64,000 bases of DNA. It comes from Lachancea thermotolerans CBS 6340 (lineage: Eukaryota > Ascomycota > Saccharomycetes > Saccharomycetales > Saccharomycetaceae). This document shows positions 20,301-30,589 of this stretch, one piece after another; within the stretch, counting starts at the first letter, position 1, and each line of letters starts with the position of its first letter. Location of the stretch: contig NC_013079.1 in assembly GCF_000142805.1 (NCBI RefSeq), forward strand, positions 62,001-126,000, given 5' to 3'. Both the position numbers and the translations under genes were made by a program. Below the pieces are notes generated by a model that did not search any database, was not told where the DNA came from, and worked only from the letters and a program-made list of their open reading frames with translations.

Positions 20301-22553
20301 GCTCTGCAAATCACTCGAAATTGAAGGAGCTGCTTCCAAAAGAGGTTTGAGGCTTTCAATAGGCTCTCTAACAAAATAGCAGGATCTCAGATAAATCAAC
20401 ATCCATCTTAACACTAACTCAAAGGGTGTTTGCTTGTCAACAAACGACCACTGCTCAATCAACGCAACCAAGAACGGCGAACAGTTCTCGTAAGGCACTG
20501 ACATGTCAACGTACTTATAGGGCGTCTTCATACACCTAGCAACTGTTTCATCGAGAAGTTTCCAAATTTTGCTCTCTTGTGCCGAAGAGCGGCAACTCTC
20601 GCTTCTCATAATAACCTGAAGACTGTTTATTAATACAAGGACTGGTGAGGCGAGAAGCTCATCATTGTTGAAGAGAACTGTGAAGTTCAGCAGGTTTTCC
20701 AACAATTCTTTCACCTTGTTCGTGATCGAATTTGTTGCATTGGCAGAAGAAGCCAGTCTCAGCAGCGATGTGAAAATGGAATTTTCACCAGCATTCGGGT
20801 TATACCATTTTGTATGCGAGTTGTTAAATTGCTGGAAGTGCAAAAAATTATCCAGCATAACCAAATCCAAACCACTAAAAGTGTCAGATTTCATGATTGT
20901 GACAAATATGTTGTCACTTGGAAGAGTTATACTAAAGTTGAGGGGGAAAAACTTGCTGTAGTAATTCAGTATCACTGAAAGTGAAGCAGAGAGTACTTTG
21001 TTTTCGTTTTGTGCTTGCCCTGCAGCCTCAAGCGCAGATGATATCGACGACAATTCTGGAATGCGAGCTTTGAAAAGATTAATGAGTTCTGATTTAGCTG
21101 AGCTCCAGCCTTTTTCATCATAGAGGTTAATAACTATATCGAGCTTTTTGAAAGAAAAGACCAAAAGTTGACATCCCATTTGTTTAATAAGGTTAACATT
21201 GTGGCTCAAGGACTTTGTCAAAGCACTTTTTGTAATTGTGCAAGGAATAATCGATTCCATTACTAAATGAGATGATGGATGTTTATCTGTTTGGACTTCG
21301 CGGACTTTGGGTGGAACAGGCAAGTTCATCATTCTCCCTAGTAGCAATGTCATACCAAACCAATAAGAAGTCATTCTAGGATCATGGTTGCCCAATGTCC
21401 CTAAGTAGTGAGAATAAGGAGCTACAAGTTCAGGGACGTTCTCCAGAACCTTTTTGACTCTGTTAAGTTGAATTTCATCCTCCCAAGGTTTGAAAAATGT
21501 CAGCATCGTGAAAAGAAGCTTGTTGTAAAGGTAAAACTTTTTGTTATTGATGACGACCAAAGCTCCTGTGCTGCCAGAACCTGCTCCCGCGCTTGAGTAA
21601 ACGGGCTCTGTAAACCATATTTTGTCATCTGAAAACGTCACGCCATCACCTTTGACACTAGAATAACTTTCAAAAAAGAGATCGGTATGGTGAACAAGAT
21701 CAGCGTTAGTTGAAGAGTAGAAATAATGGATCTTGCTTATAAGAGATTCATTCAGAATTTTGCACTTGGTTACTCTCTTGAGTGATCTTTCTTTTAGGAC
21801 GAAGTTTATGAGTGTGTTGAGAGTCTGGATCAGCAGCTTTACAGAATCGATTTTGGTCATATGCTTGTACCACGCGCTCATAATTTTTGGGTTTTCAGTC
21901 AAAACCGCTTTGCGCAAAATCGGCGTCGCATTTTCGATCAAGCAAAGCCAGAACTGAATGAAGTTGAATCTCATTGACAGCTCCGGATTCTTTATAGTAT
22001 GCTCAAGGTCCGACAGCTCCGCTTTGGTAGGTGACAGCAGCCTAGGCAAACTGGGAAGGCTCATGTCAAAGCACGTCAAAAAGTCATCCACGTGTTGCCC
22101 TTTATTGAATGCTATAATTTGTCTCAGCAAACGCAGCGTTGGGTTTGTTATGGAAGGCTTCATGTTGTTGAGGCCTCGGTACAAAACCTTGGTGTTCTCC
22201 TGCAAAATGGAGCGGACCAGATTTGAGCCATAGATCAAGGTGCTGGAATCAGAACCCAAAACCCGGAGTGCTTTGGCTAGCCTTGAAGTGCAGCTGCTGA
22301 ATTTTTGATGATTATTGACTTGCGCGTGATAGGACCACGATTGTATAATTTGAGCTGCGAATTTGCTGCTGAAAAAGGATATCACAGGTTGATAATCATT
22401 AGAAACCCCTTCATTGAGAAGGTCTATCTCTGAAATCACGCTTTGTAGCTTGTCAAAGACCCCGTCATCCATCATTGAACTCCCGCCATGCTTTTGAGAT
22501 TGCGGTTTACCTGCGCCACCTGTTTGCGCGAACCGCCCCCTGAAATGACTCAT
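17382..22553 (-). CDS. URB1: Nucleolar pre-60S factor Urb1 (Npa1)
   Basis: This 1723-aa protein, the largest in the window, is orthologous to Urb1/Npa1 (1764 aa), a large alpha-solenoid scaffold of the earliest 60S precursors that works with Npa2, Nop8, Rsa3 and Dbp6 on 25S rRNA domains. No enzymatic motifs are visible. The N-terminal part contains the recognisable NPA1-type stretch with LRLLRQIIAFNKGQHVDDFLTCFD (residues roughly 135-160) and RMTSYWFGMTLLLG near 395, and the rest is helical repeat. The position between PUT3 and ARC19 matches YKL014C. Three overlapping PAC cores lie 101-116 bp upstream of the ATG (22553). Confidence 0.92.
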   Translation of the reverse strand: MSHFRGRFAQTGGAGKPQSQKHGGSSMMDDGVFDKLQSVISEIDLLNEGVSNDYQPVISFFSSKFAAQIIQSWSYHAQVNNHQKFSSCTSRLAKALRVLGSDSSTLIYGSNLVRSILQENTKVLYRGLNNMKPSITNPTLRLLRQIIAFNKGQHVDDFLTCFDMSLPSLPRLLSPTKAELSDLEHTIKNPELSMRFNFIQFWLCLIENATPILRKAVLTENPKIMSAWYKHMTKIDSVKLLIQTLNTLINFVLKERSLKRVTKCKILNESLISKIHYFYSSTNADLVHHTDLFFESYSSVKGDGVTFSDDKIWFTEPVYSSAGAGSGSTGALVVINNKKFYLYNKLLFTMLTFFKPWEDEIQLNRVKKVLENVPELVAPYSHYLGTLGNHDPRMTSYWFGMTLLLGRMMNLPVPPKVREVQTDKHPSSHLVMESIIPCTITKSALTKSLSHNVNLIKQMGCQLLVFSFKKLDIVINLYDEKGWSSAKSELINLFKARIPELSSISSALEAAGQAQNENKVLSASLSVILNYYSKFFPLNFSITLPSDNIFVTIMKSDTFSGLDLVMLDNFLHFQQFNNSHTKWYNPNAGENSIFTSLLRLASSANATNSITNKVKELLENLLNFTVLFNNDELLASPVLVLINSLQVIMRSESCRSSAQESKIWKLLDETVARCMKTPYKYVDMSVPYENCSPFLVALIEQWSFVDKQTPFELVLRWMLIYLRSCYFVREPIESLKPLLEAAPSISSDLQSEYLNFENYDDSLDLLQGQDYLLSNNAPYSFFQHITLVSTSDLDQVARYPTNELDIAGLLTRIQFLLKADTSSMKLQKFCAIVDNLLMKAANYTLSQDDFKQKFASTKYFEKVTIAADIDTENELVCEKSAYVTNSMLEVYLQLDEDVSEVSAYIHHLWGERLPQWSSNPDLMSILIKGLQILSDSQLSEIQLRLLLNNQDLLPLILTEMVKRGTTLPGTRFMELLALKSEKITDVLSEYLTKKLVENPNFESIISLALEDAISYPIIIDCLAYEEGAKKIMGFLDLIKCESLCINVAAAISDKAKDTEASHFVDRALHSACDDLSKLSVLDFEAAMKLFYDCHANASEDLKHNVLGFLISQNEYRFSPWAAKIVELYNVKGDHNISTWMQKSVLYITKTFAERNHLSSKFSEFLQNFKGLLFKVNIWSLGVQSILETQVEVILGGMWVGRAEALEYLNILLLGASNSQVNSNKMLQLLLNNEQSSLNDQKTNSHARFLTSSIMSRLFHLDAAKNATPIVQEKLLLSYNGSVSADDRIIFDVLKEIESRTLSSWTNNVFVWDFQEDFEEDQADDTPLLTKEREGLVLTIKRARINTTIENFACEQPSIPQFASGNVEDTWHRLVAFEEAIELTYQNFERKVYDPLFILLLVANNKELFRNDNSDLESQSQASFFDMRKVVVSGLLELVILSLSERNETKDVALALIYKMIDSLKHGGSFKDSNIFHIFLMKVAYTFHTEKDQEVSPLVWYMISRLSSILTQPSSVLYEKAYKWVLASPSVQPQHLPLYDAVVVTRPTEDGEHYYKYLNWFLEAIQRGIKSEDDIKLLRSRNLLEWMMNLLNSPYINLGQRNTLNLLVYRIQRIETGGPTLITRYAGVSFLEALREGSSEGLVGVSTETLANTKNKLRLKQFLVSQQLDVNYSELGAGYAAVSKSQKRLAEWMEGDVDNVLKRLCTIGNQTSHQTNLNYPFMHV

Positions 22554-22653
22554 GATTGGGCAAATGGTTCCTCGACTCTCAATCGACTAATGCGTAATCG
22601 CTGAAGTGCCTTGTTGCCAGATGTGAATTGCTTCAGGCAGCGGCGCGCGACGA

Positions 22654-22669
22654 GATGAGATGAGATGAG
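22654..22669 (-). promoter_or_regulatory. Triple overlapping PAC cores upstream of URB1
   Basis: GATGAG occurs three times in a 5-bp register (starts at 22654, 22659 and 22664), about 100 bp from the URB1 ATG. AAAAGTTTT at 22686-22694, an imperfect RRPE-like sequence, lies just beyond. Divergent INA22 is the other possible target. Confidence 0.55.
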
Positions 22670-22972
22670 GGCCATTATTCGACGGGAAAAGTTTTCCAAT
22701 GATCACTATTAACGAAGGAGAGGTTCATGTTAATATTGCCTATAACTTGTAGATGTGAAGTGAATGGGGAATCAAAACTAGGTAGAGAGCTAGAACCGTT
22801 GAAAACAGAGTGTCCTGCTTTTCAGTTGTTTCTCGGGGCTTCTAAGAAGGCTGAAATTGGTCAAAATAACCTGGTTGCTAGCATTGCAGAGGCGGCTACC
22901 GCGAGAATTACAAGCACTTTAGTCACTCGAGCTATAAAGAGCCGCTGGAATCCTACAAATAACCTTATAAAA

Positions 22973-23731
22973 ATGTGGAATTTCTCCAGACTTGCATCGA
23001 GGATTTCTCGCCGTTTATATAGCTCCAGTTTCCCCCACGCGTCGTCGAAAAATCCAGGGAATTCGAAGTTCGACAAAACTATGCTGAAACCTGCTCTTGT
23101 AATTGTACTGTTCGGGTCCATGCTCACAAACGTGATGGAACAGCAGAAGAGGAACTCAGAGCTGGAAAGGAGATATGGAATGAAACTAGGGGTACTGCAA
23201 GATCTGATAGATAAGGTTAAACATGGGGAAGATTCTTCAATCGACATTGACAAAGAGCTGGCACTCGTTAACAAGCTCTTCGAGCGGTTCGAGATTTCCA
23301 AATATGTTGAGTTAGAAGAGGAAGCAAGCAAGGTTAGAAAGCTCAATGACCAAGCAGATGTGATTTCTCAAAACGAGATCGCGGCTAGGCTAAATGGCAA
23401 GAAGCCCGTAGATGATGAAACGTCACTCCGAGAGCTCTTCAGGGACATAATGAAGGATATTGACGATATACCAGTAGCAAGAAATGAAGAGTCCAAGCAG
23501 CATGACTCTAAAGTTGTCAGTAGCGATCAGAATAAGGCAATTTACCAAGTGGAGATGAAGACTGTTCCTGAGTCTGAAATACAAACTAATGAAAGAGTGC
23601 TCACAGAGGAGGCTAAAAATGAGAAGCAGCGATTAAAGTTTAGGCCTGCAACAGACTCACACGTCATAGTTGAAAATCCAGGTGAATACAGCACTGCCGC
23701 AGAAGATCATAAAGTCTCTAAATTCTTGTAA
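22973..23731 (+). CDS. INA22: INA complex subunit Ina22 (F1Fo-ATP synthase assembly)
   Basis: The 252-aa protein begins with an Arg/Ser-rich mitochondrial presequence (MWNFSRLASRISRRLYSSS), then a single hydrophobic segment at about residues 39-55 (KPALVIVLFGSMLTNVM) and a charged, coiled-coil-prone region. This is the layout of Ina22, which with Ina17 helps join the peripheral stalk to F1 at the inner membrane. The frame is open upstream to 22727, but those 82 codons lack character and would hide the presequence, so 22973 is chosen. S. cerevisiae Ina22 is 216 aa; the extra length is in the polar tail. Its neighbour DAL81 agrees with YIR024C/YIR023W. Confidence 0.82.
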   Translation: MWNFSRLASRISRRLYSSSFPHASSKNPGNSKFDKTMLKPALVIVLFGSMLTNVMEQQKRNSELERRYGMKLGVLQDLIDKVKHGEDSSIDIDKELALVNKLFERFEISKYVELEEEASKVRKLNDQADVISQNEIAARLNGKKPVDDETSLRELFRDIMKDIDDIPVARNEESKQHDSKVVSSDQNKAIYQVEMKTVPESEIQTNERVLTEEAKNEKQRLKFRPATDSHVIVENPGEYSTAAEDHKVSKFL

Positions 23732-23840
23732 TTATACTAAAAAAGGACTCAAGTTCTATGATTTATGAGGTCAAAGAGTTTCAATTTTATATATAAAGAA
23801 GCTACTTTGAATGCAAAATTAATACCAGGGGAAGGCCAGT

Positions 23841-24526
23841 TCAAGTTTGATCAGACGAGGGACTAGAAGTCCCCGACCCGCTTTTCGTTTCCTTTGACTC
23901 AGCTGTAGCAGAATCTTCTAGGTCTCGAGAAACTTTCTGCGCGTTTCCGCTGTCGACAGGCTTGTCGTTGCCATTAGATTCAGCCAGCGATGCAGGCGAA
24001 ACGTGTGAGCCCTCTCTCTTTGGATCGTAATTGTTGATCTCGCGAGAGTGATCATCATTCTGCTCTGAGGCGTTAGCTTTCTTACCATTCGCTCCATACA
24101 CACTTTGAGGAGTCAATATTTTTGACTTCTCAGTAATTCCAGGAGTTTTTGTGGGTGATTGTTGAGTGTCTTCAGAGCCTACCGCCTGTTCTGGCCTAGT
24201 TGATGATTCATGTTCTGGTTGAGCACGCGTATTCTTTTGCGGAGAGCTCCGTAAATCAAGAGATGTCAACTCAGGGGACATGTTATGGAAGTCAGGTAAA
24301 GTTTCTCTATTCTCAGGGCCCTCAGGACGGCTAGGCTTCACACTTCTATGATCTGAGGGCTTCATAGTTTCTTCAGTGCTGCTTGATGAATTTATGGAAG
24401 GCATATTGTTTTGTAGACTAGCCAGCTGTTGCAGTATTTCGGGAGGCAGTTGGCGTAGTTGATTGAAAGAGCGTTGTGGATCAAAGGGGCTCTGGCTCAA
24501 TGCTGCACCGTAAGATTGCTGCCCTG

Positions 24527-24575
<49 letters not shown>

Positions 24576-27098
24576 CTGTTGCTGTTGTTGTTGTTGCCTT
24601 TGCTGCTGCTGCTGTAATTGTTGTTGAGGCATCATAGGTGACTCTGAAGGGGGCGCAACGAAAGATTGCTGAGGTTGTTGGGGTACAACAGGGTCGTCCG
24701 TCAAAAGACCTGGGATCTGAGCCAGTAGCATATGTATCTTCTTGAGTCCGTTTTCAGCCTTTTCAAATCCTTTTGAACTCATCCTTAAAATCCAAACAAA
24801 GTTTCGTAGGCAGTCCCGAAAAACGATGGATTCTTCCTTTGATGGGGCAGTCACATAAAGCAGGGCAGCGAATGTACCAATTAAAGTCAAGTTTCCTGTT
24901 GAGCAAGTATACCAGAAAGAATTGACATGCTCAAATTTCAAGTCACGAACAAACTCGATAGCAGCAATTAATCGCGTTTTTGCCGCTAGGCGGCAAACTT
25001 GCACCAATTGTGGAGAAGTTTCACTATTCAAAGTTGTGATGATCTTTCTGTGCAATGTTAATTCCACCGCAAAATACGAAAGTGTGAGTGAAGCATTACT
25101 GGTGAATCTTCGCTGTTGAAAATTATTCATAGACAACTGAGACGGTAAAGAATGATACCACTCTCTCATTTTTAGCTGGAGTGGTTTTGCAAGTTTCAGC
25201 ACCTGCTCAATTTTAGTCACAGTTTTCAGAGCTCCTAATGTGTAAAACGTGTCCATGACTTCTCCTAATATGATGCTAAGAGAAACCATATGCTGGAACA
25301 GAAGTTTCCCATTCTTAAAATCCTCGCCAGTAGGAGTCATGTCAAGCATTGAAATATTCCCCACAGGACTCGTAACGTCTTTGAGGCCCTGATAGTTCAT
25401 CTTGTTGTTACCATTAGAATCGTTAATAACAGGAGAGCTCTCTGGAAAGTCTTCATCTGCAAGCATCTTGACAAGCCAATTACGGCCGAGTATCAAATGG
25501 GAGTACCTAGCTTCCATCATAGAAGCCCATTTGTCTTCCAGCCAAACAGCCCATGCTAAACGTCTTCTTAGCCCTCTCTCCCAACCGGGCAACCTCCAGT
25601 CTTGACAATCAATACCTAAACCCAAGTCCTCTGCGAGAGCAACGATTTCGGAACATATTACCCAGTTGCTTGAGCTTTCGCTACGACACTGCAGTATTAG
25701 AAGGCCTGTTTGTATGATGCTCAGCTTCGGCCTTTCCACCACGTCAAAAAAAGTTCGTAATGCAATTTCATTCAACTGATTGACGACATCTGGCTTAGGG
25801 AATCCAATCAACTGCGGGTGGAAATCCCACCATTGTAGCGAAAGAGAGTACAAGGCCGCTAGTAACGGCGCCGTTAGTTCTCGATAGGACCTAGAGTACT
25901 TTTCAAGAAAAACTCGCTCATGAAGGATTGGATACTGAGGGTGTATTAGCTTGAAAAAAATGTCGACTAATATTTTGCCATGAGGATGAACTAGCTTTTC
26001 CACCATATCAATCTCCTGTTCTTGCTTCATGTACAACTGTTGGTTGAGGTCATCTCGAAGTAAGAATTGAACATTGGGAGCAACCTTCCGTAGCGCAAGA
26101 GTCTTCGAGAGCTGAACCTGATCGATCTTGTCGAGCTTGACATGGTTCACGAGGTTAATGTCGAAAACAGACGTGGGCCCCACGTAAAATGACGACCTTG
26201 GGTACTGTATTGGAGGTGGCGTGTATGCCATCTTTTGGGCTATAGGGTTGTTTGTATTATAAGTTGTATTTCCTGAAAGGTAGGCTGGCGACGCTCCGTT
26301 ATGAACGCTGGCAGTTCCACTTTTAGAAGCTTGATCGTTGAGGCCTGGTGTCCCATACATCATGAAGGGGTTGAGTTGGTTGCTCCTTGTAGGGTATTGA
26401 GACGGCCCAGAAGGGTTCCGAGAATTGGAGCTTTGGTTGAGGTTTTGAAGGAGGTCTGAATAGTATTGTGATACTGAGTCGTTGTTGTTAAGCTTCGCCC
26501 GTTTCAAAAGCTCATGTACGTCGACATTTTCGTCAACGCGAGAGCGCTTTTGTTTATCTGGAACAATGTCGGTGGGCACACGTGAGGACGGCAGCTCCGA
26601 GTATGCGCACTTGATTCCCTTATTCTCGCACTGAACGCAGTTGGGCAAATCAGGTGCTATAACACACTTGATCTGTCTTCTACGGCAATGATCACAAGGT
26701 TTTTCCGCAATGACAGATTTGTTTTCTTGGGCTGCAAGCGCCTTGGAGTTTGTGTTAGGGGCAACAACGCCGGAAGGATCGGGAGAGTTGTCGCCGCTCC
26801 CCCCGCTTGAACGGCTGAAAAGCTCCTGGTAGTGCTGTAGCAGAAGGTCCAAATTTGGTTGTTTCTCGTTACTGGGGCGTGCATTCAAGTTAGGAAGATT
26901 GTAAGGTGATTGTTGAGAAGACTGTGAGTCATGACGGTTGGCAAGATCATCACCGAGTAGCTGTGATTGGCTATTCCCCAAGTTATTAAGGATATTGGTG
27001 TAGTCATCGTTTAAGTTGAGCATGGAATTGTTGACGTTACCGGAGCCCTGGCCACCAGAAGCACCGGAGTTCCAGTTATCAAGAGTATTATTGGTCAT
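23841..27098 (-). CDS. DAL81: Zn2Cys6 nitrogen-pathway co-activator Dal81 (Uga35)
   Basis: The 1085-aa protein is orthologous to Dal81, a general co-activator for allantoin, GABA and amino-acid-permease genes that works with Dal82, Uga3 and Stp1. The zinc cluster has Cys135, 138, 145, 154, 157 and 164. The conserved middle region starts at QYPRSSFYVGPTSVFDINL and includes HPHGKILVDIFFKLIHPQYPILHERVFLEKYSRSYRELTAPLLA (written here as a reference block spanning about residues 360-405) and LLILQCRSESSSNWV. A glutamine tract of nearly 40 residues, broken by a few Leu and Arg, spans about residues 823-860; the S. cerevisiae protein instead has its main glutamine runs near the N-terminus. The C-terminal tail is Ser/Asn/Glu-rich. 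Confidence 0.94.
24525..24630 (-). repeat. CAG/CAA glutamine-codon repeat inside DAL81
   Basis: A trinucleotide tract of mixed CAA and CAG codons (TTG/CTG on the plus strand) of about 35 units encodes polyglutamine. The codon mixture would limit but not prevent length change by slippage. Confidence 0.9.
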
Positions 27099-27609
27099 TT
27101 CTCGGAAGAGCCGTAAGGCTGGAGCACAATAACTTTTGCCGGGAAGCTCCTCTTGCTGGACTTACAGCTGTGATCTGCGGTTCAAGCGCTAAGTGACGCT
27201 TTTGCTTCGCTAAGATTCAAACAATGGTCGTGTTAGTTAAGATGAGCTGAATTCAGATTTTTACCTCAAAGTAACTAGAGATATTATAGAAGCCGGGTAA
27301 CATCAAGCTAATGGGCTGGTGCTATAAAATAAGGCTCCATGCACCGTCCAGCTTGTCACCAATGGCAGCGAACAACGAGTCTCCGGAGTGGTCGCGCAGA
27401 TCGACCTGCCGCTTCTTCTTGTACCAAAACTTTTGTTGTCTGGAAAGTACATCCAGCGTGTAACGTTTTCTTGGCTTAATTTGCTAGCTTTACTTAATAC
27501 ACGACTTGGCGACTACTGTACTAATGCGATATTGCTTGTGTGGAAGTACGAGGTGTAAACCATATTTAAACCCGAGTAAAGTTTTAGGGTCGCCTGAGTA
27601 AGCGCTAAC
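27099..27609. other. DAL81-ARC19 intergenic region
   Basis: About 510 bp upstream of DAL81 and downstream of ARC19. No gene seen. It contains GATGAGCT (27241-27248), only part of a PAC, so I do not call it functional. Confidence 0.5.
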
Positions 27610-28125
27610 TTAATAAACAAATTCGCCAAGGTAAGCCTCAGCAACGAACCTTGCCCTGGCGTTCAAAAACAGTTTCATTTCACTGATTTCCTTGTCAACC
27701 TCCTCCATAAACTCAATGATGAAATCCACGAGCTTCTCGGTTTTCATTGTTTCCGTGTGTTTGTTGGTGATCAGGAACGAAATGCTGAAGCCATCAATAG
27801 GAACCCTCCGCAGGACATAGAATGACTCCGCACGCTGCTCAAGGAAACGTGTGAACTTATGCACTAAAATTTGCTCAATTTCGTCGGCCTGCTTGACTTT
27901 AATGCTAACACGCACCGAGTTCACGCTAGGCTCAATCAAGACCTGCTCGTGCTCATTACGTGAAACATGCATGGGCTGAAGTTTCAGCTCGGCGCTTGTA
28001 TTGCTGACTTCCACCTCAGGCCTGTTGTGCCTTTCAACCACCTGCGAGGAAAAGTTGGTCAAATTGAGTGCAGCCTGCAGTGAGAAGCGCACAGCCGTCA
28101 AGTAAGGGCGAAGAGATTGTGACAT
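27610..28125 (-). CDS. ARC19: Arp2/3 complex subunit ARPC4
   Basis: The 171-aa protein is the same length as S. cerevisiae Arc19 and is one of the most conserved Arp2/3 subunits, forming the core with ARPC2 that holds Arp2 and Arp3 for actin branch nucleation at cortical patches. Diagnostic stretches are [51 protein letters not shown] and [19 protein letters not shown]. Divergent from PRP40, as YKL013C/YKL012W. The start is the ATG at 28125. Confidence 0.97.
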   Translation of the reverse strand: MSQSLRPYLTAVRFSLQAALNLTNFSSQVVERHNRPEVEVSNTSAELKLQPMHVSRNEHEQVLIEPSVNSVRVSIKVKQADEIEQILVHKFTRFLEQRAESFYVLRRVPIDGFSISFLITNKHTETMKTEKLVDFIIEFMEEVDKEISEMKLFLNARARFVAEAYLGEFVY

Positions 28126-28829
28126 ATCTGTAGCAATACCCCCAAAGTGGTCTTAAACAGCCTTCTGGGATAAGAATTGTTCTTTTTGATCGGCCCCTTT
28201 TGAAGGTGTCGAAGTTAGAGACCTAATTTCGAACCTCAAAGCCTTCGTGCGTGATTACCTCACGCTTTTCACGCTGAGAATGCAGATGAGCTCTCGAAAG
28301 AGCGACCAAGACCTCCTTCTTTATAGCCTTGTTATGTTGACTGGACCGTTATTTTGTGACCAGAAATTGACGTGACTTTATGCAAGCGCATCAATGCCAG
28401 ATGCGTCTTCGTCTTGGAGAGACAGTGAAGCGTGACAAAGATCTTGATCGACGCCCAACGAGTTTGTTGAGCCGCTCAGTGGATGCGTTGTGACGGAACA
28501 TGCTACAAGAATGAATCAACGCTGCAATTACGGGGTAAACGTCAACTACGCAATAGAAGACCCTTCCCTGGAGTCAACAAATTACGAACATTAAAGATGA
28601 AGTGAGGCCAAGAATTTAAGAGAATATCATTAGTTTCTCACAAGCACCATGCACCTTCCTTCGATCGAAACCACCCATGGTTGGCGACGCTCTTTTGGAT
28701 CTATTTCACTTTTATTGTATACGCTAGATCGTCTGTAGGTATAAACATCTGCCCTACAGAAACTGGTTCTAATAAAGGTCATCGCGCAAGGCGAGTACAG
28801 GAACTTGAGGAAATTGCCTATAAAGACCA
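28126..28829. other. Divergent ARC19-PRP40 promoter region
   Basis: About 700 bp without a recognisable gene. It includes a short inverted repeat, GCGTGA (28249-28254) and TCACGC (28260-28265), separated by 5 nt, and AGATGAGCT near 28275, a partial PAC only. Confidence 0.5.
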
Positions 28830-30524
28830 ATGAGCAGTTGGAAAGAAGCCAATGATGCGGAAGGGAGAGTTTATTATTACAACGCCGACTCTGGTGAAAC
28901 TACATGGGATAAGCCGCGGGAACTGTTCACCCAACTAGAGCTAAAACTTGAAAAACATGGATGGAAAACAGGCAAAACAGACGAAGGTCAAGTGTACTAT
29001 TACAACCAGGAGACTGGCAAGTCTTGCTGGGAAATACCAACATTCGAAGAGCATGGGGAGGAGGAAGAGGCGGAAAGGCCTCATACGTCCGACGAACGAA
29101 GCACAACGCCTGCGCAGAGTAACATCGAATCATACGTTAACAACTCCATAATACTGAACGCGCCTGTTATGTCTCAAAATGAAGCAGAGCACGTTTTCAT
29201 GGAAATGCTCAAGGAACATCAAATCGACTCTACTTGGTCTTTCAACAAGATTATATCCGAACTTGGCTGCAAAGATCCCAGGTATTGGTGCGTAGATGAC
29301 GATCCTTTATGGAAGAGCCAGGCGTTTGAGAAGTATCTGAGCAACCGTTCTGAAGACCAGTTACTCAAGGAGCACTCCGCAGTTAATAAGTTTAAAGCTG
29401 CTTTTACCGCTATGCTCTCTCAAAACAAAGACATTCGCTATTATACGCGATGGACAACTGCAAAGCGACTATTTGCTAATGAGCCTATCTACAAACATTC
29501 GGTAGTGAGTGAAAGAACTAAGAGACAGGTATTCCAAGACTATGTTGACGATCTTCGCCGTAATCAGTCAGAAGAGCTTAATAAAACGAAGCAGCAGGCT
29601 AAGACCGAACTACAAGACTACTTAGAGTCTATAATGCCAGACAAAAAAAGCTTACTTTCGTGGCAAGAACTCAGCACAAAGTATTTATTCGAAAACAGCA
29701 CGAGATTCACGTCTAACCGACATTTTCAAGCCTTATCCAAACACGACGTGCTAATGCAATACATTACCATAGTGGAGGCGTATACATCAAAAACCGAGGA
29801 GGAACTCAAAAAACTTAAATCGGCAAATTATACAAAAGACAGGATAGCTAGAGATCACTTCAAGGAACTACTAGCCGAACATAGCAAATCCATCCGCTGT
29901 AATTCCAAGTGGGAAGACTTATACTCTCTTTTTAAGTCAGACTCTCGATTTCTTTCACTTCTCGGCAGAAATGGATCTTCGGCGCTGGATTTATTCATGG
30001 ATTTGGTGGAAGAAAAGGCAAATATTATGAAAGCTCAAAAGAGTATAGCGAACCAAATACTGATTGATACGAGCTTCCAATGGAGCTCCGATGCTGTTCA
30101 GGACAGAGAAAAGGTAAATGAGATTCTCAGTAAACACCAGCAGCTCAACTCTCTGGACACGATAGATCGTGGCATTTTAGTTGACAAAATGATAGACGAT
30201 CAAAACCAGAAGCGTGCTCAGCAGGCCGAAATGATCCAGCGCCTATTAGAGCAGCGTAAGAAATATTTCCTTTTACTGCTACAGCGTGTTTTCAGCAGTC
30301 CGAATGCAAAGCCTGAAACCTGGGAAAAAGCCCGAGACGTTCTAAAAGGATATCCCGAATACATTGATATTAAAGAGGAATCGGTAAAAGAACAGATTTT
30401 TAAAGAGTTTGAGCCCGCAAAAGGCCAAAATACGGCAGCAGCAGCAGCTACGGGTTCGTCAGCACTCGCAGCCCCCCAAATATCAAGGAAAAGGCAGATG
30501 ACGCCAGTAGAGCTCGATTACTAA
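28830..30524 (+). CDS. PRP40: U1 snRNP splicing factor Prp40 (WW and FF domains)
   Basis: The 564-aa protein is Prp40, a U1 snRNP component that bridges the 5' splice site to the branch-point proteins and contacts the RNA polymerase II tail. Two WW domains are clear: residues 2-32 (SSWKEANDAEGRVYYYN to TTWDKP) and about 43-75 (HGWKTGKTDEGQVYYYN to CWEIP). FF domains follow from about residue 115 to 500 (for example FMEMLKEHQIDSTWSFNKII and FKELLAEHSKSIRCNSKWED). The S. cerevisiae protein is 583 aa. The start is the ATG at 28830; matches YKL012W. Confidence 0.95.
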   Translation: MSSWKEANDAEGRVYYYNADSGETTWDKPRELFTQLELKLEKHGWKTGKTDEGQVYYYNQETGKSCWEIPTFEEHGEEEEAERPHTSDERSTTPAQSNIESYVNNSIILNAPVMSQNEAEHVFMEMLKEHQIDSTWSFNKIISELGCKDPRYWCVDDDPLWKSQAFEKYLSNRSEDQLLKEHSAVNKFKAAFTAMLSQNKDIRYYTRWTTAKRLFANEPIYKHSVVSERTKRQVFQDYVDDLRRNQSEELNKTKQQAKTELQDYLESIMPDKKSLLSWQELSTKYLFENSTRFTSNRHFQALSKHDVLMQYITIVEAYTSKTEEELKKLKSANYTKDRIARDHFKELLAEHSKSIRCNSKWEDLYSLFKSDSRFLSLLGRNGSSALDLFMDLVEEKANIMKAQKSIANQILIDTSFQWSSDAVQDREKVNEILSKHQQLNSLDTIDRGILVDKMIDDQNQKRAQQAEMIQRLLEQRKKYFLLLLQRVFSSPNAKPETWEKARDVLKGYPEYIDIKEESVKEQIFKEFEPAKGQNTAAAAATGSSALAAPQISRKRQMTPVELDY

Positions 30525-30589
30525 ATACATAGTTGAGTACTTATTGACATGCTAGGTTTGTGCGGTTGCCTCCCGGGATCACCGCCAAT

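Noticed and set aside
22727-22972. 82-codon 5' extension of INA22
   Set aside because: It lacks coding character and would bury the mitochondrial presequence that starts at 22973.
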